The notes: a model not told the origin generated them from the sequence alone. A DNA stretch of 64,000 bases from Bactrocera neohumeralis (GCF_024586455.1 NC_065921.1:89278061-89342060), one strand, 5' to 3'; positions 1 through 13,300 are shown, counted from the first letter of the stretch. Made by a program: numbers and translations.

Positions 1-906
1 CCGGTCAGACAGCGGCACTTTAATGATTTCTCGAGTGGTCCAATCGCATCAGATATTGAGTGGTTGACAACGCACGGCCGCGCGGCTGAGCGAGGACATG
101 CTACACTTTTTTCTTTCACTTTGTATGTGACAGCGTTAATGCCCCAGCTGACTATCACGAAACAGCGCTGGACACTCCCGTATGCGTTGACGCGTCGCGC
201 CTCTTCTCGCGTGCGAGATAGACGGTTGGTGAGGGCGCATGGTGCTGGTCACTACGCCCCACAGCCAATTCTACCGCATGCGCCATGCTATGCCACCCAA
301 CTTGTTGTCATTGAAAAGCAAATATTTTTTTCAGCGTTCTGCTTTGCGTTTTCCAACATTTTTTTGTGTTGGCGCTTTTGTACGCCGTTCGTGCGCCAGT
401 TCGTTGGACTCACGTTTCACTTTTCCTTTTTTCGACGTCAGCGACGTGCTTCGCCGTGAGGGTGGTAAGGGTGGCGCCCACTGTGTTTGTATGCCTTTTC
501 AGCTGTTTCATCGAACTTTTTTATTTCGAAAATAAAAGTAAAAGCGTCCTAGTTTTTGCTTTATTTGGGGCGCGTATTTTTCGCGCTTACACTTCCGCCG
601 CACAGTGAAACGAAACTTTTAGCCTCTTTCCCATTTCTTCGCTGTTGTTGGCCAGCAGTTGTTCAGCCTTTGCAATTTGACTTCTTGTCTGTGTACCTCA
701 ATTTGGTTGGTGGGTTGACTGCTGGTCTCTTGACGGTGCCTGTAGTGGCTCTTGTTTTTTTTTTTTAATTTCTGTTATCAGTATTTCTTTATTTTCTCTT
801 TTATTTTGTTTGTTCTTACTTTTCTTTTATTAATATGGCTAGGCGGCTGGCATTCGTGGCCTCTAAAATTCATTTCAGCCGCACTGGGGACCCAGGTTTG
901 CTTGCG
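1..906. other. No gene recognised; T-rich flank
   Basis: I see no protein family, RNA gene or mobile element here. The segment is strongly T-rich on the plus strand, with a run of twelve or more T's near 755-766. The open frames in it give low-complexity Phe/Leu/Cys-rich peptides typical of T-rich non-coding DNA. Confidence 0.6.
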
Positions 907-1253
907 CTGCTTGCTGGAAGTTTTCCTGCTGTGTGTGTATTTGACGGTAAATCATTACGAGAGAGAGATGGTCAGCGAGGAACTATTCACTTTTAAAATT
1001 ATTGGCGATTTCTTAACGTGTTGGCTGGTTACGCTGCTTGCTGGACTGCTGTGACAATGGCAATCCAACTGGACACTACTTCAGCCGATTGCTTGTATGT
1101 GTGTGTATTTGACGGTAAATCATTATGGAGCGCGTTGAAGAGAGAGAGATTTATGCACATTCAAATGGCTACGGAAGGCGGTGAAGCAAGGCGCAGTGAG
1201 GAACTATTCACTTTTAAAATTATTGGCGATTTCTTAACGTGTTGGCTGGTTAC
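907..1253. repeat. Local direct duplication (two diverged-length copies)
   Basis: Two blocks are repeated in the same order. The first block, around TTGACGGTAAATCATTA, occurs at about 932-957 and again at about 1100-1125. The second block, 56 bases beginning GAGGAACTATTCAC, occurs at 977-1032 and again at 1198-1253 and appears identical. The blocks are about 20 bases apart in the first copy and about 73 bases apart in the second, so the second copy carries extra sequence containing a GA-rich stretch. This fits a tandem duplication followed by an insertion or deletion. No coding potential is seen. Confidence 0.8.
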
Positions 1254-2755
1254 AAGTATAAAATTTAGAACATTTTTGTTACTCATTGATTTGACTGTTA
1301 TTTCAAAATTTTTTTGAAAATTTTCCAAGGAGTTGTATAATATTCCACGCTTCTATAAAAAATACATATGCACCTCAGCCCTTAAACGTGTAGCAGTGGA
1401 AAGGCCACACCCAAAGAAGGGAGGCTTGGAGCTGCCATAAATGGAAACGCTAATGGCAAGGAACCAAAAAAAACTAAGAAGAAGCTGAGCACCGCGCCTT
1501 CATACAGCGCCAAAATGTAGGCAACAAAAACTTAGCGATACACGGTTAAAAGTTTAGAGCGATGTGAGTAAAAAACACAAGTAATATGTGCTTGCAACTT
1601 CGCATGCCACTTCACTTCCGCTTCTCCTCCTCTTCGCCGCTGTAAGTATTTGCAAAGCAATTGTTTTGTTCTGTTTTGGTTTTACGCTTCTCAACATCCA
1701 ATTGCATCGCCTAAAAGTTGTCTTCATTTTTTTAGAACACACTCATGATGGCATCGTTACACACACCCGTCCCTTTTGCACCGCCGCTGCCACACTTCGT
1801 GCCTGCGTTCGCAAGCTGGCATTGACCAGGTTACAGCGCGCGCTCACATTTTTGCTTTGCTTACTACACACACATGCACATTCGCACAAATGTGGCAAGT
1901 GGCTTGTGGCACATAGCCATATGCGTGTGCATTTCGCAATTTTTCATTTGTTTATTCTCTTTTAGTGCCACCCAATTGCTGATAAAGTACACTGTATCCT
2001 GTTTATCGTTTTATTTCGACTCCGCTTTTCTCCTCCTTCCTGCGCCAAGCCGCACACATGCTTACCGCTACACATGTATTTCCGCCTTTCGTTTGTCGTT
2101 ATGTTTTGTTTTGCTCTTCATAGTCGCTTTTTAGGCGCAATGCAAAATTCCTCTGACTTCTTGTTCTATTTTTTCAATTAATTCTCCTCAACATGTGTAG
2201 GGGTGAGCCACCGGTACGCGCATGCCACTTGCCACATGCCACCTGTCGGGCGCCGCAATTCTCGTGCCTGCTTGTGTGTTTTGTTGCCTGTGTGCCTAAG
2301 AAAATGAAAAAGTCGGCGCAAATGGGCTTTGCCAGCCCAACAGCAGCCAGTCCATGATTTCCCCTTTGCGTAGCGCTCTTCAATGCTAGCCATCTCGTCT
2401 TCCACGTATGTGACTCGCCGGCAGGTTAAGTCCTCACATGAGACTGCTGATTGGTCGAGCACAGTTGCCTCATATTAAACTTTGGCAAGTGCATGTGTGG
2501 CGATGTGACGCTGTTACTCCTATAATTTTTAATTTTTACATTTCGTTCGTTCCTATGTGTTGTTATTTCTTATTGTGTCTATTTGCTTGCGCAAGTAGCG
2601 GATATTGCGTCTGCTTTGAGACTTCGTTTTTTAGCTGTACCCCTATTTATTTTTGACAATATGGCCAATAATCGTTTTTTCTTAGTACTGCTTGATCGGT
2701 AGGTGCAATTGGTTACAGAAATAAGGGAACCATATTCGATTTCGAAGACATATTG
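1254..2755. other. No gene recognised
   Basis: Ordinary intergenic-looking DNA with short CA/TG runs (for example near 1868-1880) and T-rich stretches. I recognise no domain, RNA gene or mobile element. Confidence 0.6.
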
Positions 2756-2759
2756 ACAT

Positions 2760-3890
2760 TGATTTCGTTAATAAATACACTTTATTGTAAACCTAACAGT
2801 GCTTTAGAATTACTCTTGCAATTGCTTTTTCGTGACTCCCGGTTGGTAACCAATTTAAGGGTTATCCAAGAACTCAGTGGATTTGTTGAAAACCCCAATT
2901 CTTTTCCACTCTAACTGCCTAATGTCTTTTTAGTTGAGCCGTAGAACATCGCCCTTTTCATCCGGCTGAGGTCTGGGCATACATATATGAATAGATAATG
3001 TTTCGGCGTCCCATACGATGCTACTCAGCTCGTTTTTGCTTAGCAGTAGGAGCTTTTTGGTCTGTCCACAATCAACTCTACCGCAAAGTAACTTTGTGGG
3101 GTGCCCTGCGTTGCTCTTGTGAGATATTCATAGCTTCAAACAACCCTTGAAAGAGCTCAATGGCCTGGGGCAGCTTAGCGAAATCGTGTCTCCAGCTTCC
3201 CCTGATCGGCCAGCTTGTTAGTTCATTTCCTTTTATTCCTATATGACCGGGTACCAAGATAATATTAACCGAATTTCCTATTAAAAGTCTAGTTATTGCC
3301 TGCTTGCATAACCTAACCCTATAAGACATAGCATTGGCGCTAAAGATAGCCTTAATTGCTCCTTGGCTATCTAATAGAAGGTTTGTGGACTTGCTGGTTA
3401 GAGCACCTTCTGTTCTGTCGTGTGTCATTTAGTTTGAAGCTGCCTTCCGCGTACAGATTATTATAGAAGAAACTCGCTCCTCTCTTCCTATTTCGCTCTT
3501 TGGCTATAAGCATTGCTTCATATCCTCTATACTACTTTAGCGTCGACCAAATGAGGTCGTAAACCCCATTTTGAGCCATTGGTTCCTCTGCAAGAGTTCC
3601 AGATTCGAAAGGCTCTGCAAGCCGTGCTCTTAATATGTTCTATCTAGCTGAGACTTTTTTATCCAGAACGACTCCGGGACATTTAAGAGAGCTCGAGAAT
3701 ACAATAGTTCTACCCCTTAAAGGAGGGATATTGAATTGTGAAGTTTTCGGACTTGTTGTAAAAAGACAGATTTCTGTTTTTTTTCGGATTGGCAGATAGT
3801 TCCTGACCCTCCGTCCAGTTGGGGGAGATCTCAAGTACCGTTTCTGATTAATGTAAAAATAAGCAATAGCCGATATCAGTGCAACATGGT
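2760..3890 (-). pseudogene. Non-LTR retrotransposon relic (reverse transcriptase C-terminus plus RNase H)
   Basis: Reading the minus strand from about 3870 downwards, fragments appear in the order expected of an RNase H-bearing LINE (I/R1/LOA-like group). The C-terminal part of the reverse transcriptase is at about 3640-3870 (peptide PKTSQFNIPPLRGRTIVFSS followed by GVVLDKKVSAR). An RNase H segment lies at 3078-3428, with the recognisable stretches TNLLLDSQGAIKAIFSA and ILVPGHIGIKGNEL. A weaker post-RNase H tail lies at 2940-3078. The reading frame shifts and contains stops between the blocks. The endonuclease and most of the reverse transcriptase are absent, so this is a 5'-truncated dead copy. 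The 3' limit near 2760 is a guess because the tail is too diverged. The clade assignment is inference from the VPGH-type RNase H motif. Confidence 0.75.
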
Positions 3891-4224
3891 TGAATGCACT
3901 TTCCCGCTTAGGTAAACATTGTTAAAACAAAGAGACTTTACAGGAAGTCGATTTACCACGAAGTATTTCTTCGGTATCTTTTAGCTCGTACGTGAGACAA
4001 CATGTAGGTATCGAAGGCTGTCGCTGAGAGTAACCATTGAGCTCTTTGTCTAATTTTAACTATTGACAGACCTTACTAGTACTTACTAGTTCCCAAAAAT
4101 TCTTAGAACTGACCTTTTAAAATGCCAAAGTCGACTATATAATTTTCGAGAAAGAAAATCACAATCTTATTTTTGCTTTCTGCATAGAAATCATCTAGCG
4201 GAAGACACTTTTTATAACCTTAAC
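3891..4224. other. No gene recognised
   Basis: AT-rich sequence between the LINE relic and the family A repeat end. A short direct repeat of ACTTACTAGT-like sequence occurs near 4072-4090. Nothing else is recognised. Confidence 0.5.
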
Positions 4225-4282
4225 AAGGCATTTATGAAGGGTATTAGACCTTCGGTGCAAACGAAGTTAATATTTTTTCTTG
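4225..4282 (+). repeat. Family A dispersed repeat, hairpin (3') end fragment
   Basis: A solo terminus of the repeat family seen in full at 34.6 kb and 23.9 kb. It holds a GAAGGGTATTA block, an imperfect stem-loop at 4250-4266 (CTTCGGTGCAAACGAAG), a T-rich spacer and a final CTTG at 4279-4282 followed by TTT. The order matches the reverse complement of 34626-34690 and the end of the copy at 47.06 kb. The rest of the element is not recognisable upstream. Confidence 0.65.
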
Positions 4283-6885
4283 TTTAAGAACCTTTCTTGT
4301 AATGAAAGCAAATATTCTTGCTGATTTGATTGACGGTTCGCCGGTCCCTACTAATTTCAAAACATTCTCGATAATTACTCATAAATTCACAATAACAATA
4401 ACACCAATTGCACATACAAACACTTAATTCATAATAGACTTGTAGAGCAACATTAGTTATGCCGAAGGACATCGATGTGGGTTAAAGAAGACGGAGCAGC
4501 GACTTCAAACAGTTGCACCCAAATGTAAATGTCATCTTCAATGACAGAAATGAATGGTTACTTGCAAAGCATTTGGCAGCAAGGGCAGCAACATAACTGC
4601 AAGTGCCGCAAACACATTGAAAACTTAAGTGCAACAAAGGACAAAAAAAGCCTTATAAAAGTGCAATGAAATACATGAAAGCTGAACACGAGCATATTTT
4701 GCTGCAAAACCGACCGAAGTAATTACTCATTAAGGGCACACGAAGAGAGGGAGAAAGCGCGCAATGTTTACCGATTGGATAGGGCTAACGAGAGGACCCT
4801 GCTTATGGCTGATGTATGTGTCTGCAGGTGCTTTTATTTGTGCAGAGGACAGCGGCAGGGGGCGTGGTAGTGTTAGGAAGCGGCTTATAAATGAGAATTG
4901 CATTTCTTTATGCTTTCATAATAATTAATTTTGTTAAATGAGTTGCTGTTGCCATATCTTGCCGGCGCAGTGTGTGTGTTGCAAGCATGGAATGGCGAAA
5001 TGTTGGCGTGCTGCAACCAGCAGGCATACAAGCTTCAACTGTAATTGTGCCAGCGAATTTAATTACACAATTGCAGGAGTAAATTGCACGCACACACACA
5101 CATTTGCATTAAATGCATTAGAAATTAGCTAAATGCCTGCCACCTTCCACAGCACACCTCACACTGCCCCTAACTATCGTGCCATTGCGGCTTAGCTTGC
5201 TGCGGCGGCGTTGTTTTGTCTTCAGCCTGCTCGGCAATTCGCTAGCGCGTCTGCCGTCTATCTTTCCAGCTGTCACTTAGCCGGAGGAGCCTACTTTGAC
5301 TTGACATTTTGCATTAGCCGCAACTGTAATTGATAACTTGCAACTTTATGCGCTACCTTATTGCGCACACATGCAATGTTGCAATCACCGGTGACGTCGC
5401 AAGTGCAGAGGGGGGTGGCAATCATTTTTAATTAAGTTAAAGGATATATCTATTTTATGTATTGTTGCCGCTTGTGCAGCGAAATTATATATAAAATCGA
5501 TGAGCAGGTGCTCAGGCAAATGCAAGCGCTGTCTACGGCTTGCAACCAACAATCGGTGAGTGTGATTATATAGATTTTCTTCGAAGGCTCTAAATTGCTC
5601 ACATCAAATATGGTGTACAAGTGTTAGCTTTCCCTGCTTGCTGCCATGCCCGCAGCCGTTGGCTCTATAATAATGCCAATCTGGCCATTAATTATACATC
5701 ATTTGCATTTTATGTCCTACACTTGCCGCCATTATGGCCTAATAAACTTAAAATAAGGCAGTTGAGCAGCGCCTAGTTGTCCCTGCAGCCCAACACCCAG
5801 CCAGCTAATCAATTACATTTATGAATGTGTGTGTGTGTGAGTGCAAGCAAAAGAACCGAAACGACAATGAGCGCCTAGAACAAAAACAGAACTAATCAGC
5901 GTGTCTTTGCATGTGTGAGTGTATGTGTGTGCGATCGTCTGCCTCACCTGCTGTGTCTCTTCAATTTTCACCAATCCATCGCCGCTTTGAATAGCTTCGG
6001 CTTTTTGCGGCCATTGCTGACGCCTTCGTCTGGGTGCCACAACGCCACTTGATCACCCTGCCGCCCTGTGCAACTTCGCCTTGCTTGCAACACATTCAAT
6101 TAGCCTCATTAAAAAGTTATGAGCCTACAACTAAAACAACTGCAGCTCAACTGTCGACAAAAAACGAAAATGGCAATAAAACAAAAACAACAATAACAAG
6201 GACAACATTAGCCAACAGCCAATTAAGCGCATTCACACACACATACATGTCTACTCACACACACACACACCAGCCGCCCCTACTTAATGACGACAAGTAG
6301 TTGTGCATGTGTTCGAAGTAAAATCGGCGATTCAACTCAGTACCGTTCGTCTAACTGCCAACAATAACAGTTACAACTACCTGACAGTAATGGCAGTAAA
6401 GAAAGGAATGACTGTCAGTGGAGTGAGAGGTGGTGGGCTTCGAGCATTGTCTGCAGCTTGTGGGCCTACTTAGCTTCTGCCCACCTTCTCACCTACTGTT
6501 TTGTGTGTGATATTTTTTTCTTCTTGCCGCCATTTCTATTATTGAGTGTGTGAATTATGCACTTGCATGAGTCGCTATTGTCCCGGCAATCTAATTAACC
6601 TTCGCAAATTATGGCGTGTCTTGAATTTCAAATGAGAATAGGGAGCAGACGGAAAGTCGATGTTAGCTTCAGAATGAAATTAAAGGATTTGCAGGGTTGA
6701 TAACCCTATAGACTTTCAAAAATTGAGAAAAGAGAGATTAAATCTGAAGGACTCTAGATAAGGTTCTTCAGGTAACTAAAACCCCTTTGATGTAAATGGA
6801 GAAGAGTTTTAGTAGGGGAGGAGAATACTCCTTCAATCCATGCCGACGGGTCTATAATAGACTACGCTGCAGCGACAGGGGTACA
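4283..6885. other. No gene recognised; simple-repeat-rich fly intergenic or intronic DNA
   Basis: Contains short TG runs (5826-5838 and 5925-5935), CA runs (6235-6270) and several TAAT-rich stretches. Open frames here are short and CA/TG-driven. I cannot support an exon. Confidence 0.6.
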
Positions 6886-6889
6886 TTCC

Positions 6890-7825
6890 GAGGATCCTAA
6901 TATCTCCAGCTTTCAAGTATGCTCCTGTCTTGAAACCTTCTGTAAGTCGCAGTATTTTTTGAAGAATTTTCAAGCAATAGCCTTGTCGGAAAGCTTGTCA
7001 AGATCTTCATACTCACGCATTTCGGCCTCACTGTTTTTCTGTCTGCAAATGCGTCTCCATTCCTTCTTAAAGTCTCGGTATCTATTCCATCCCGCACGTG
7101 TTGTGGTTGGTCGCAATGTTGCGAGGTAGACAGTTTGTTTTCTCTCCGCTGCATCACGGCACTCCTCGTCGTACCAGCTGATCTTTTGCATTTTCCGAAA
7201 ACCAATATTTTCAGTTGCAGCTCAACATAAGGAGCTTGAAATGCCGTCTCACAGTTCCCTTATACCTAGTTGTTGACGAATGCTCTTAGAGAGTAGGAGT
7301 GCAAGTCGAGTAGGAAATCGTTCGGCCGTCTGTTGTGTTTGCAGCTTCTCGATGTCGAACCTTCCTTATGTTTTTTGAAGTGAGTGTTTTCTTGCACAGA
7401 GGCGGGTGGGTATCTTGGCTGCAACAAGATAGTAGTCGATGTTAGGACTTCGGAGCATACGTACGTCTAAGACACTGGAGACGTATTCACGAATTCTACA
7501 ACGAATTTGCCACTGTAATAAGAGCCACAAGGACCTACTTGCCTCAGTCCTTGTCCTGTCCATCTCATTTCTTGGACGGCGGTGATGTTGGCCTTCACTG
7601 TAACGAGGACATCAACCAGCTGGGCAGCGTCACCTTCCCAATTAAGGGACCGGACATTCCAGGTGCATGCCCTTACATCGTTATCCTTAATTCGTTCGCC
7701 ATGTTCGTAATCGAAAGTTGCTTTCTGCTCTAAGGCTTTTGTTCCTTTCCATGGGGGGTGATTTTTACGTGGCGGGTCCCAAACCCAGCGCACAACCCTG
7801 TGGAGGGGATGTTTCACCTTCTCAC
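6890..7825 (-). pseudogene. RTE-like LINE relic: endonuclease with internal deletion, plus linker region
   Basis: The minus strand from about 7820 reads as the N-terminal apurinic-endonuclease-like domain of an RTE-like non-LTR element: RACTWNVRSLNWEGDAAQLV, then ITAVQEMRWTGQG and GPCGSYYSGKF. The reading then jumps to VSSVLDVRMLRSPNIDYYLV and AAKIPTRLCARK at about 7400-7480, which in related elements lies far downstream near the end of the endonuclease. Roughly 150-170 residues of the catalytic core appear deleted. The linker follows at 6970-7191 (SWYDEECRDAAERK, then a charged helical region) and fades out near 6890 before any reverse transcriptase. Frames are broken by stops and shifts. 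The family is recognised from memory of such fly elements; the deletion size is an estimate. Confidence 0.8.
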
Positions 7826-9126
7826 TTTAACTCGCCTTCAAATGGATGTTCTTTGGCTACCCAGAGAAGGACGACCGGAAGTCGTGAGCTGCTTTAGCTT
7901 TCTGGCCACTCCCAGGTGAATGACAGTTTAAATCTTAAGAAGATCGAAGACGTAACTACTTCATTCAGGTCTCAGATAATGCCAAAAAAATACTTTTTTG
8001 AAAGACATCGTTGCTAAAAGTAGTCGAAGTCTTTTATTGTCCAATGGAATCTAACCATTTCTTTGGTCTGAGGTCTTCATTAAACTCTATAATTATTGAA
8101 ATGATCTAAAGCAAAGTTTAAGCTGCCAGCATTTCGGGGAACTGTAAGGCGCTCATCTACGATTATATTCACAAGAAATTAAATAGCAACAAGATACAGT
8201 TTGAGGCAAATTTTTCAACATAACTACTTGCAACAACTTTACACTTGCATATATAGAGGCATTTACGCACTTCAACGCCCCGAGTATGCTACCGCATTTG
8301 CAGACACACAACTACAAGCGCATTTCGTTAACTGCTTGTACTCACACAGGCAAATGCATGAAAAAGTGGCTCACAATTTGTAGGCCAGCTCACAAATACA
8401 AATAAAATAAAAGTAGCAAAAACAAACAATTACATAATTCAAATGTTATTCAAGCTGCAGGACAAGGACGACTTAACTGTATTGTGGAGCACACATATTT
8501 TTATTTTATCGCATTTTATTTTCGTATTTGACTCGAGCAATTCGTTGCCAACACACGCAGACACACCTTGGCTAACGGCAGTACGCCATGTGAATTGCTT
8601 GGAAAATTCGATGTATCCAATTCGACTTGCTCCCTTTTTGTTGCATACACAACTAAATTCAATAATCAACAACAAATTTGCGAAAATCGTAGGCAATTTG
8701 CAAACACACCTATTTGAAGTCCTGAATGCGTGTGCACATACGGGTGTATTATACTATACACATATATGCATTTCGATTGTGTGCTGAGTTCCGACTCGGC
8801 CCACTCACTTAACACATTTAAATATCTTGAAATTATTTTTCTCTGCCACAAAAATTGAGGCAAGCGATCTGTGTGTCTGTAGTAGTGTGAGCATTCACTT
8901 ATGTGCATGAAATTGAGTACGTTCCAGGAAAATTCTGTTAACACTTCATGTTTGGGCTGTTTAACTCTTCAAATGATTCTTTTAAATGTGTTAAATATCT
9001 ATCTAATCGCAGTGATATTCTGATTTCGCTTCCGATACGTAGAGAGCTTAATACATACTAATACTATTACTAACGCATAGTTGTCGTGAGAATTTTCTGA
9101 GGAAATTTGCAAAAACAATGCATATG
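7826..9126. other. No gene recognised
   Basis: AT-rich intergenic-like sequence with CA-rich stretches near 8545-8570 and 8700-8770. No domain or element recognised. Confidence 0.55.
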
Positions 9127-10345
9127 TTAGGTAGTCGAAAAAGTATTTTCGTATTTTGTCAATAGATAGATGTCGTTGGAGCCGTATATCTCCAGTGCTA
9201 CCAATCCCATTGTGTCATACCAAATAGTGTTGGAAAGGTGAGATTTTAAGCTTCATTTAATGAAAAATTCAACGGAAAATTAAATTCGAGGAAGTTGCAA
9301 AAAAGTTACAGCTGTTCAAACATTAGTGAAAATAATGAAGAAACTTGCTGTATTTTGAAATTTTTGTACAGAAAGCAGAAAAAGGAATTATGTCAAGTAA
9401 GCCACCAATGAAATTTGTGAAGTTTACGGAGGCGATGATGTATTAAATCGTAAGCAGGTACAATGGTTCGCTCGCTTCCGTTCTGGAAATTTCGATGTGA
9501 AAGATGCACTTCGCTCTGGTCGACCTATCGTTGAAAAAGTCGATAAAATTATAAAAAAGATTGACCAAGATAGTCACATAAGCAGCTACGGCATCGCTAA
9601 GGAACTTAGCATTCATCATCAAACGGTTTTGAACCATTTAAATAGGCTGGCTACAAAAAGAAGCTCGATGTTTGGTTACCACATGAATTGTCTGTGAAAA
9701 ATTTAATGGACCAAATTAACATCTGCGATTCTTTGCTGAAACGAACCATTTCTGAAGCGAATGGTAACAGGAGTTGAAAAGTGGATCAAATAAGACAATA
9801 ATGTGCGAAAAAGATCATGGTCCAAGCGTGGTGAAGCTCAACTAATGGTCGCAAAGCCAGGATTGACTGGATTGGAAAGGAATCATCCACTATGAACTGC
9901 TCCAGCCTGGTCGAACGATGGATTCTACATTCATCGAAAACAATGGCCAGAACTGACCAACAGAAAATGCTCGTCTTCCATCAGGACAACGCTAGACCAC
10001 ACACATCTTTGATGACTCGGCCAAAACTGGGAGAGCTTATCTGGGATGTTTTGATGTATCCACCATATAACCCTGACTTTGCACCATCGGACTACCATTT
10101 GTTTCGGTCAATGCAGAACTCCCTTAATGGAGTAATGTTGGCTTCAAGAGAAGCCTGTGAAAATTACTTGTCGCAGTTTTTCCGTCGAGAAACTAGAAAA
10201 GTTTTACATGACGTAATATAACGAAAAAATGGCAAAAAGTGGTCGACTAAAATGGCACATATTTGGTTCATCAAAGTTCACTATAAATTAAAAAAAAAAG
10301 GCTGAAGTTTGATTAGAAATACGAAAAGACTTTTTCGACTACCCT
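9127..10345 (+). mobile_element. Near full-length dead mariner transposon (copy 1, mellifera-like type)
   Basis: A Tc1/mariner element of about 1.22 kb. Its terminal inverted repeats are the left end GGTAGTCGAAAAAGTATTTT and the mirrored right end GAAAAGACTTTTTCGACTAC. Transposase fragments lie between them. The N-terminal helix-turn-helix half is at about 9391-9697 (FRSGNFDVKDALRSGRPIVE, then SSYGIAKELSIHHQTVLNHL). The catalytic half follows after frame breaks and ends near 10221. The first catalytic Asp region reads VTGVEKWI, so D is replaced by V. The second is intact (HQDNARPHTS) and the third is intact (APSDYHLF). The element is therefore inactive. The flanking bases read TG on both sides where mariners normally duplicate TA, so the exact ends are approximate. 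Confidence 0.92.
9391..10221 (+). pseudogene. Mariner transposase pseudogene (copy 1)
   Basis: Coding remains of a DD34D transposase, which would normally excise and reinsert the element at TA sites in the nucleus. The probable start is the ATG of MSSKPPMKFVKF at 9391, followed by an early stop. Open segments 9497-9697 (DNA-binding half) and 9892-10221 (catalytic half, 109 residues, ending at a TAA) are in different frames or interrupted. The first catalytic aspartate is lost and the two later ones are kept. A 109-residue open segment at the C-terminus is consistent with moderate age. No host function is suggested. Confidence 0.88.
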
Positions 10346-13300
10346 ATGTACAGTCCGTCTGGAAGTCTCGCGCTCTAGGTTATAGCGAACAGCTACATAC
10401 TTGTACAATTCAAAGGAGAGTCCTGTTTCTGGCGAGCAGTTGGCAAAGCTTCGGAGACACGTTAAGAATCCGTTACAGTGAAAGGTTATTAAGCTACCAT
10501 AAAGCCACACAATATAAGCTTTTCATTCATATTCAATGCTAGCAACTCATTCAAGTGAAAATATGTGCGAACACAATATATCAGCATTATTTAGCACATA
10601 CTATACAAATAAAATTACTCAGTTGTGAGTTCACACCCCCCACTAATAACTATTACCATGTAAATTGCCTAAGTGATGGAAGAAAGTGGTGACACTTGCA
10701 TGACAAGGCGTCGGCTACGTCTACAAATATAACTGTTTAGTTTGCTACAACCGAAATCCATCAGTGCTGCACTAGCTTAGCTTGGAGCTTTAGGCCTTCA
10801 GTCAGTTTGTCAAAAGTGCACGCTCTCCAGTGGTTAGAGGCTTTGAAGCTGTCCGGTTGTTGACTGCACCGTCTGCCTGGCAGGCTCACTGGCTGTCTGT
10901 GTGGCGACTTGTCGTTTGTAGTCTTCATTTGTGCTGTCTTCTTTTCTCGGGTGGTGAAATATCTAATGCGTTGGCATTTCGATGCTAATTTTCGGCACAC
11001 ACACACACACATGCCGGCCGTTGCTGTTAAATGCAGCTGCTTAAATGTATTCACATTCGATTTGTCGCTATCTCGCTTGCGCCAGTGGCAGTTGCTTCGG
11101 CCGACTTACCTGCCAGTGCAATTGTGCTTTTCGTGTGTATTTTGCATATGCAAAAATCTCAACACCACTGATTATTGCACTTGGCAGCGCAACATGCAGG
11201 CGACTTGCAGCTGAACGCCTCAACAATGCCGTTCGAAAGTCCAGTTAATGCGCTTGTGTGTTTGTAATTTGGAAAGTTGGTAAAGTTGGGAGAAACGTAG
11301 CTCGGTTGCCGGAAAGTAGGCTTCGGCAAAGTAACATATTAGTGCGAACGCCTAAATGTAGGCAATATATATTGCATATGCATTATGCCGGCATATTAGC
11401 TGTAGCAAGGCTGTGCTGCGTATGTGTGTGACTTATCGAAAGATGTGTGTGGGGTTAGGAATGTCAGCTTTGCGTCTAAGAAGTTCTAGCAGCAGGCAGC
11501 ACCGGCTCTATGTGAGTATAATGCAGCTAAAACAGCGCTGCTTGCGCCGACATTTCGCTGTGCTCTTCCTCGTTCTCTGCTGCATTTTGTGGCCTTTTTT
11601 TCGTTGACTTCACGTAATTGTAAACATTTCTGCCACGCCGTCAGATTGTGCGCCAGCTGTTTGCTGCTGCAGACTTCAGACTTCTGTAAGTGGTTTGTGG
11701 TTGTTGATGCTGGCAGTTCTACTTCTTTTTCGCAGAGTTTGACTCTACTTAGTATAATTATAGAACTATTGGTTGAAATAAAATTTTTGGGTACATTAAA
11801 GTATTCTTAACGTAGACTTTTAATAAGGGCGGACACCATATAATGTCGTTCTTAAAATAAGGCCTTGAAATTGTATACACTGACAGAAGAAAATCAGTTA
11901 ATTTGCTTGAGTGGCCATTGTATGATATGCCTACTAAGCAATAGCAGTAGTTTGGACTACTTGCTCCACACTTACGGCCCATTTTCGTTGGTCCAGTATG
12001 TGCGCCTGTGCGTATGCTACATTTATCGAACAACATACATACATCTACTCACACACACACGTGCGCACCAATACAATGGAAGTGGAGCAACTGCATGGAC
12101 TAGGTGGTGTGGTTGGTGTCATCATTGCCAGCAGCAACACGCAACGGCTGCCGAGACAATGAAGCAGGCGAGCAGGCGCTGCTGGACGTCGTTCTTGCTG
12201 TCGACGCCGACGTCAACGCCGCTGCCAACGTTCTAAAACTTGCATATTTTACTGCTTGTCGATGTGTTGTGGCGTGTATTAAACATGCGCACGTTGCTTT
12301 TGTTGTTGTTGTTGCCTTGAATTGCGTCTACTTGTCGTCGACATCCTCAAATGAATCTCATTTGCATTTAAATTAGGAATGAAAAGCGTAGCAGCGCCGA
12401 GCACGAAGCTGTGTAGGAATGAGCTAGTGTGTTGTTGTTGTTGCTGCTCGTGTTGTTGTTGCCTGGCGCCTGCAAAGGAAGTGTCCGGCAGGCATTTGCC
12501 GGCGATAAATGGGGGAGCATTTTAATGAAGAAAATGTAGAATTTTGCATAGTGGCATTATGGTATTGAGCGCAAGCGTGTGCGTGTGTGTGTTTGTATGC
12601 GTGTGTGCATGACATTTTAATGCTCTACCCTTCCAGCATGGATGTCTGTCCGATTTCGTACGCTTGCTTCGGCATTTGTGTGCATATTTAAAATCGACGC
12701 ACACAACAAAACGCACACCCACACACACATGTAGAGATATGCATGCAAGCAATGCAAGCACGCTCATATGTGTGTGTTCGACTGCAGCAGTGCTGCATTA
12801 ATGTGCTGGCAATTGTTGTTGTAGCAAGATTTATTCTCAGTTTTATTGTTATTAACTTGGCTGCTGCAGCAATAAGTGTAGTCTTGCCTCCGGACCAGCT
12901 TGCTGTGGCATGTTGCATATTTAAGAGCGCTGTCGGCCCCTACCTCGCTGCCAACGTTGACGGCGAACGCGGCAGCAGCTTCCACACAAGCACACAGACA
13001 TTTTCCAAAAACTCCAGAGCAACATTAGTACGTATTTGCATATGTATTGGTGCTGACCGTGCAACATAAATCCCCACATGGGCCAGAACATGTCACTGAT
13101 CATGTTCAAGTCGCCGCTGGACACACAGTTTGTTTGCAGCAACCGCACATATGCCGCTGTATGAGTGCATTGCCGTTTATACGTGTGTGTGTGTGTGTGT
13201 GTGGCGTTTGAGTGTGGGTGTCACTGTTGCAAGTAATCAGCTCGACTGGCAGGCAGTTGAAGTAGGTAAGCAGTCGGCAATTTCATTCATCCAACGGCTT

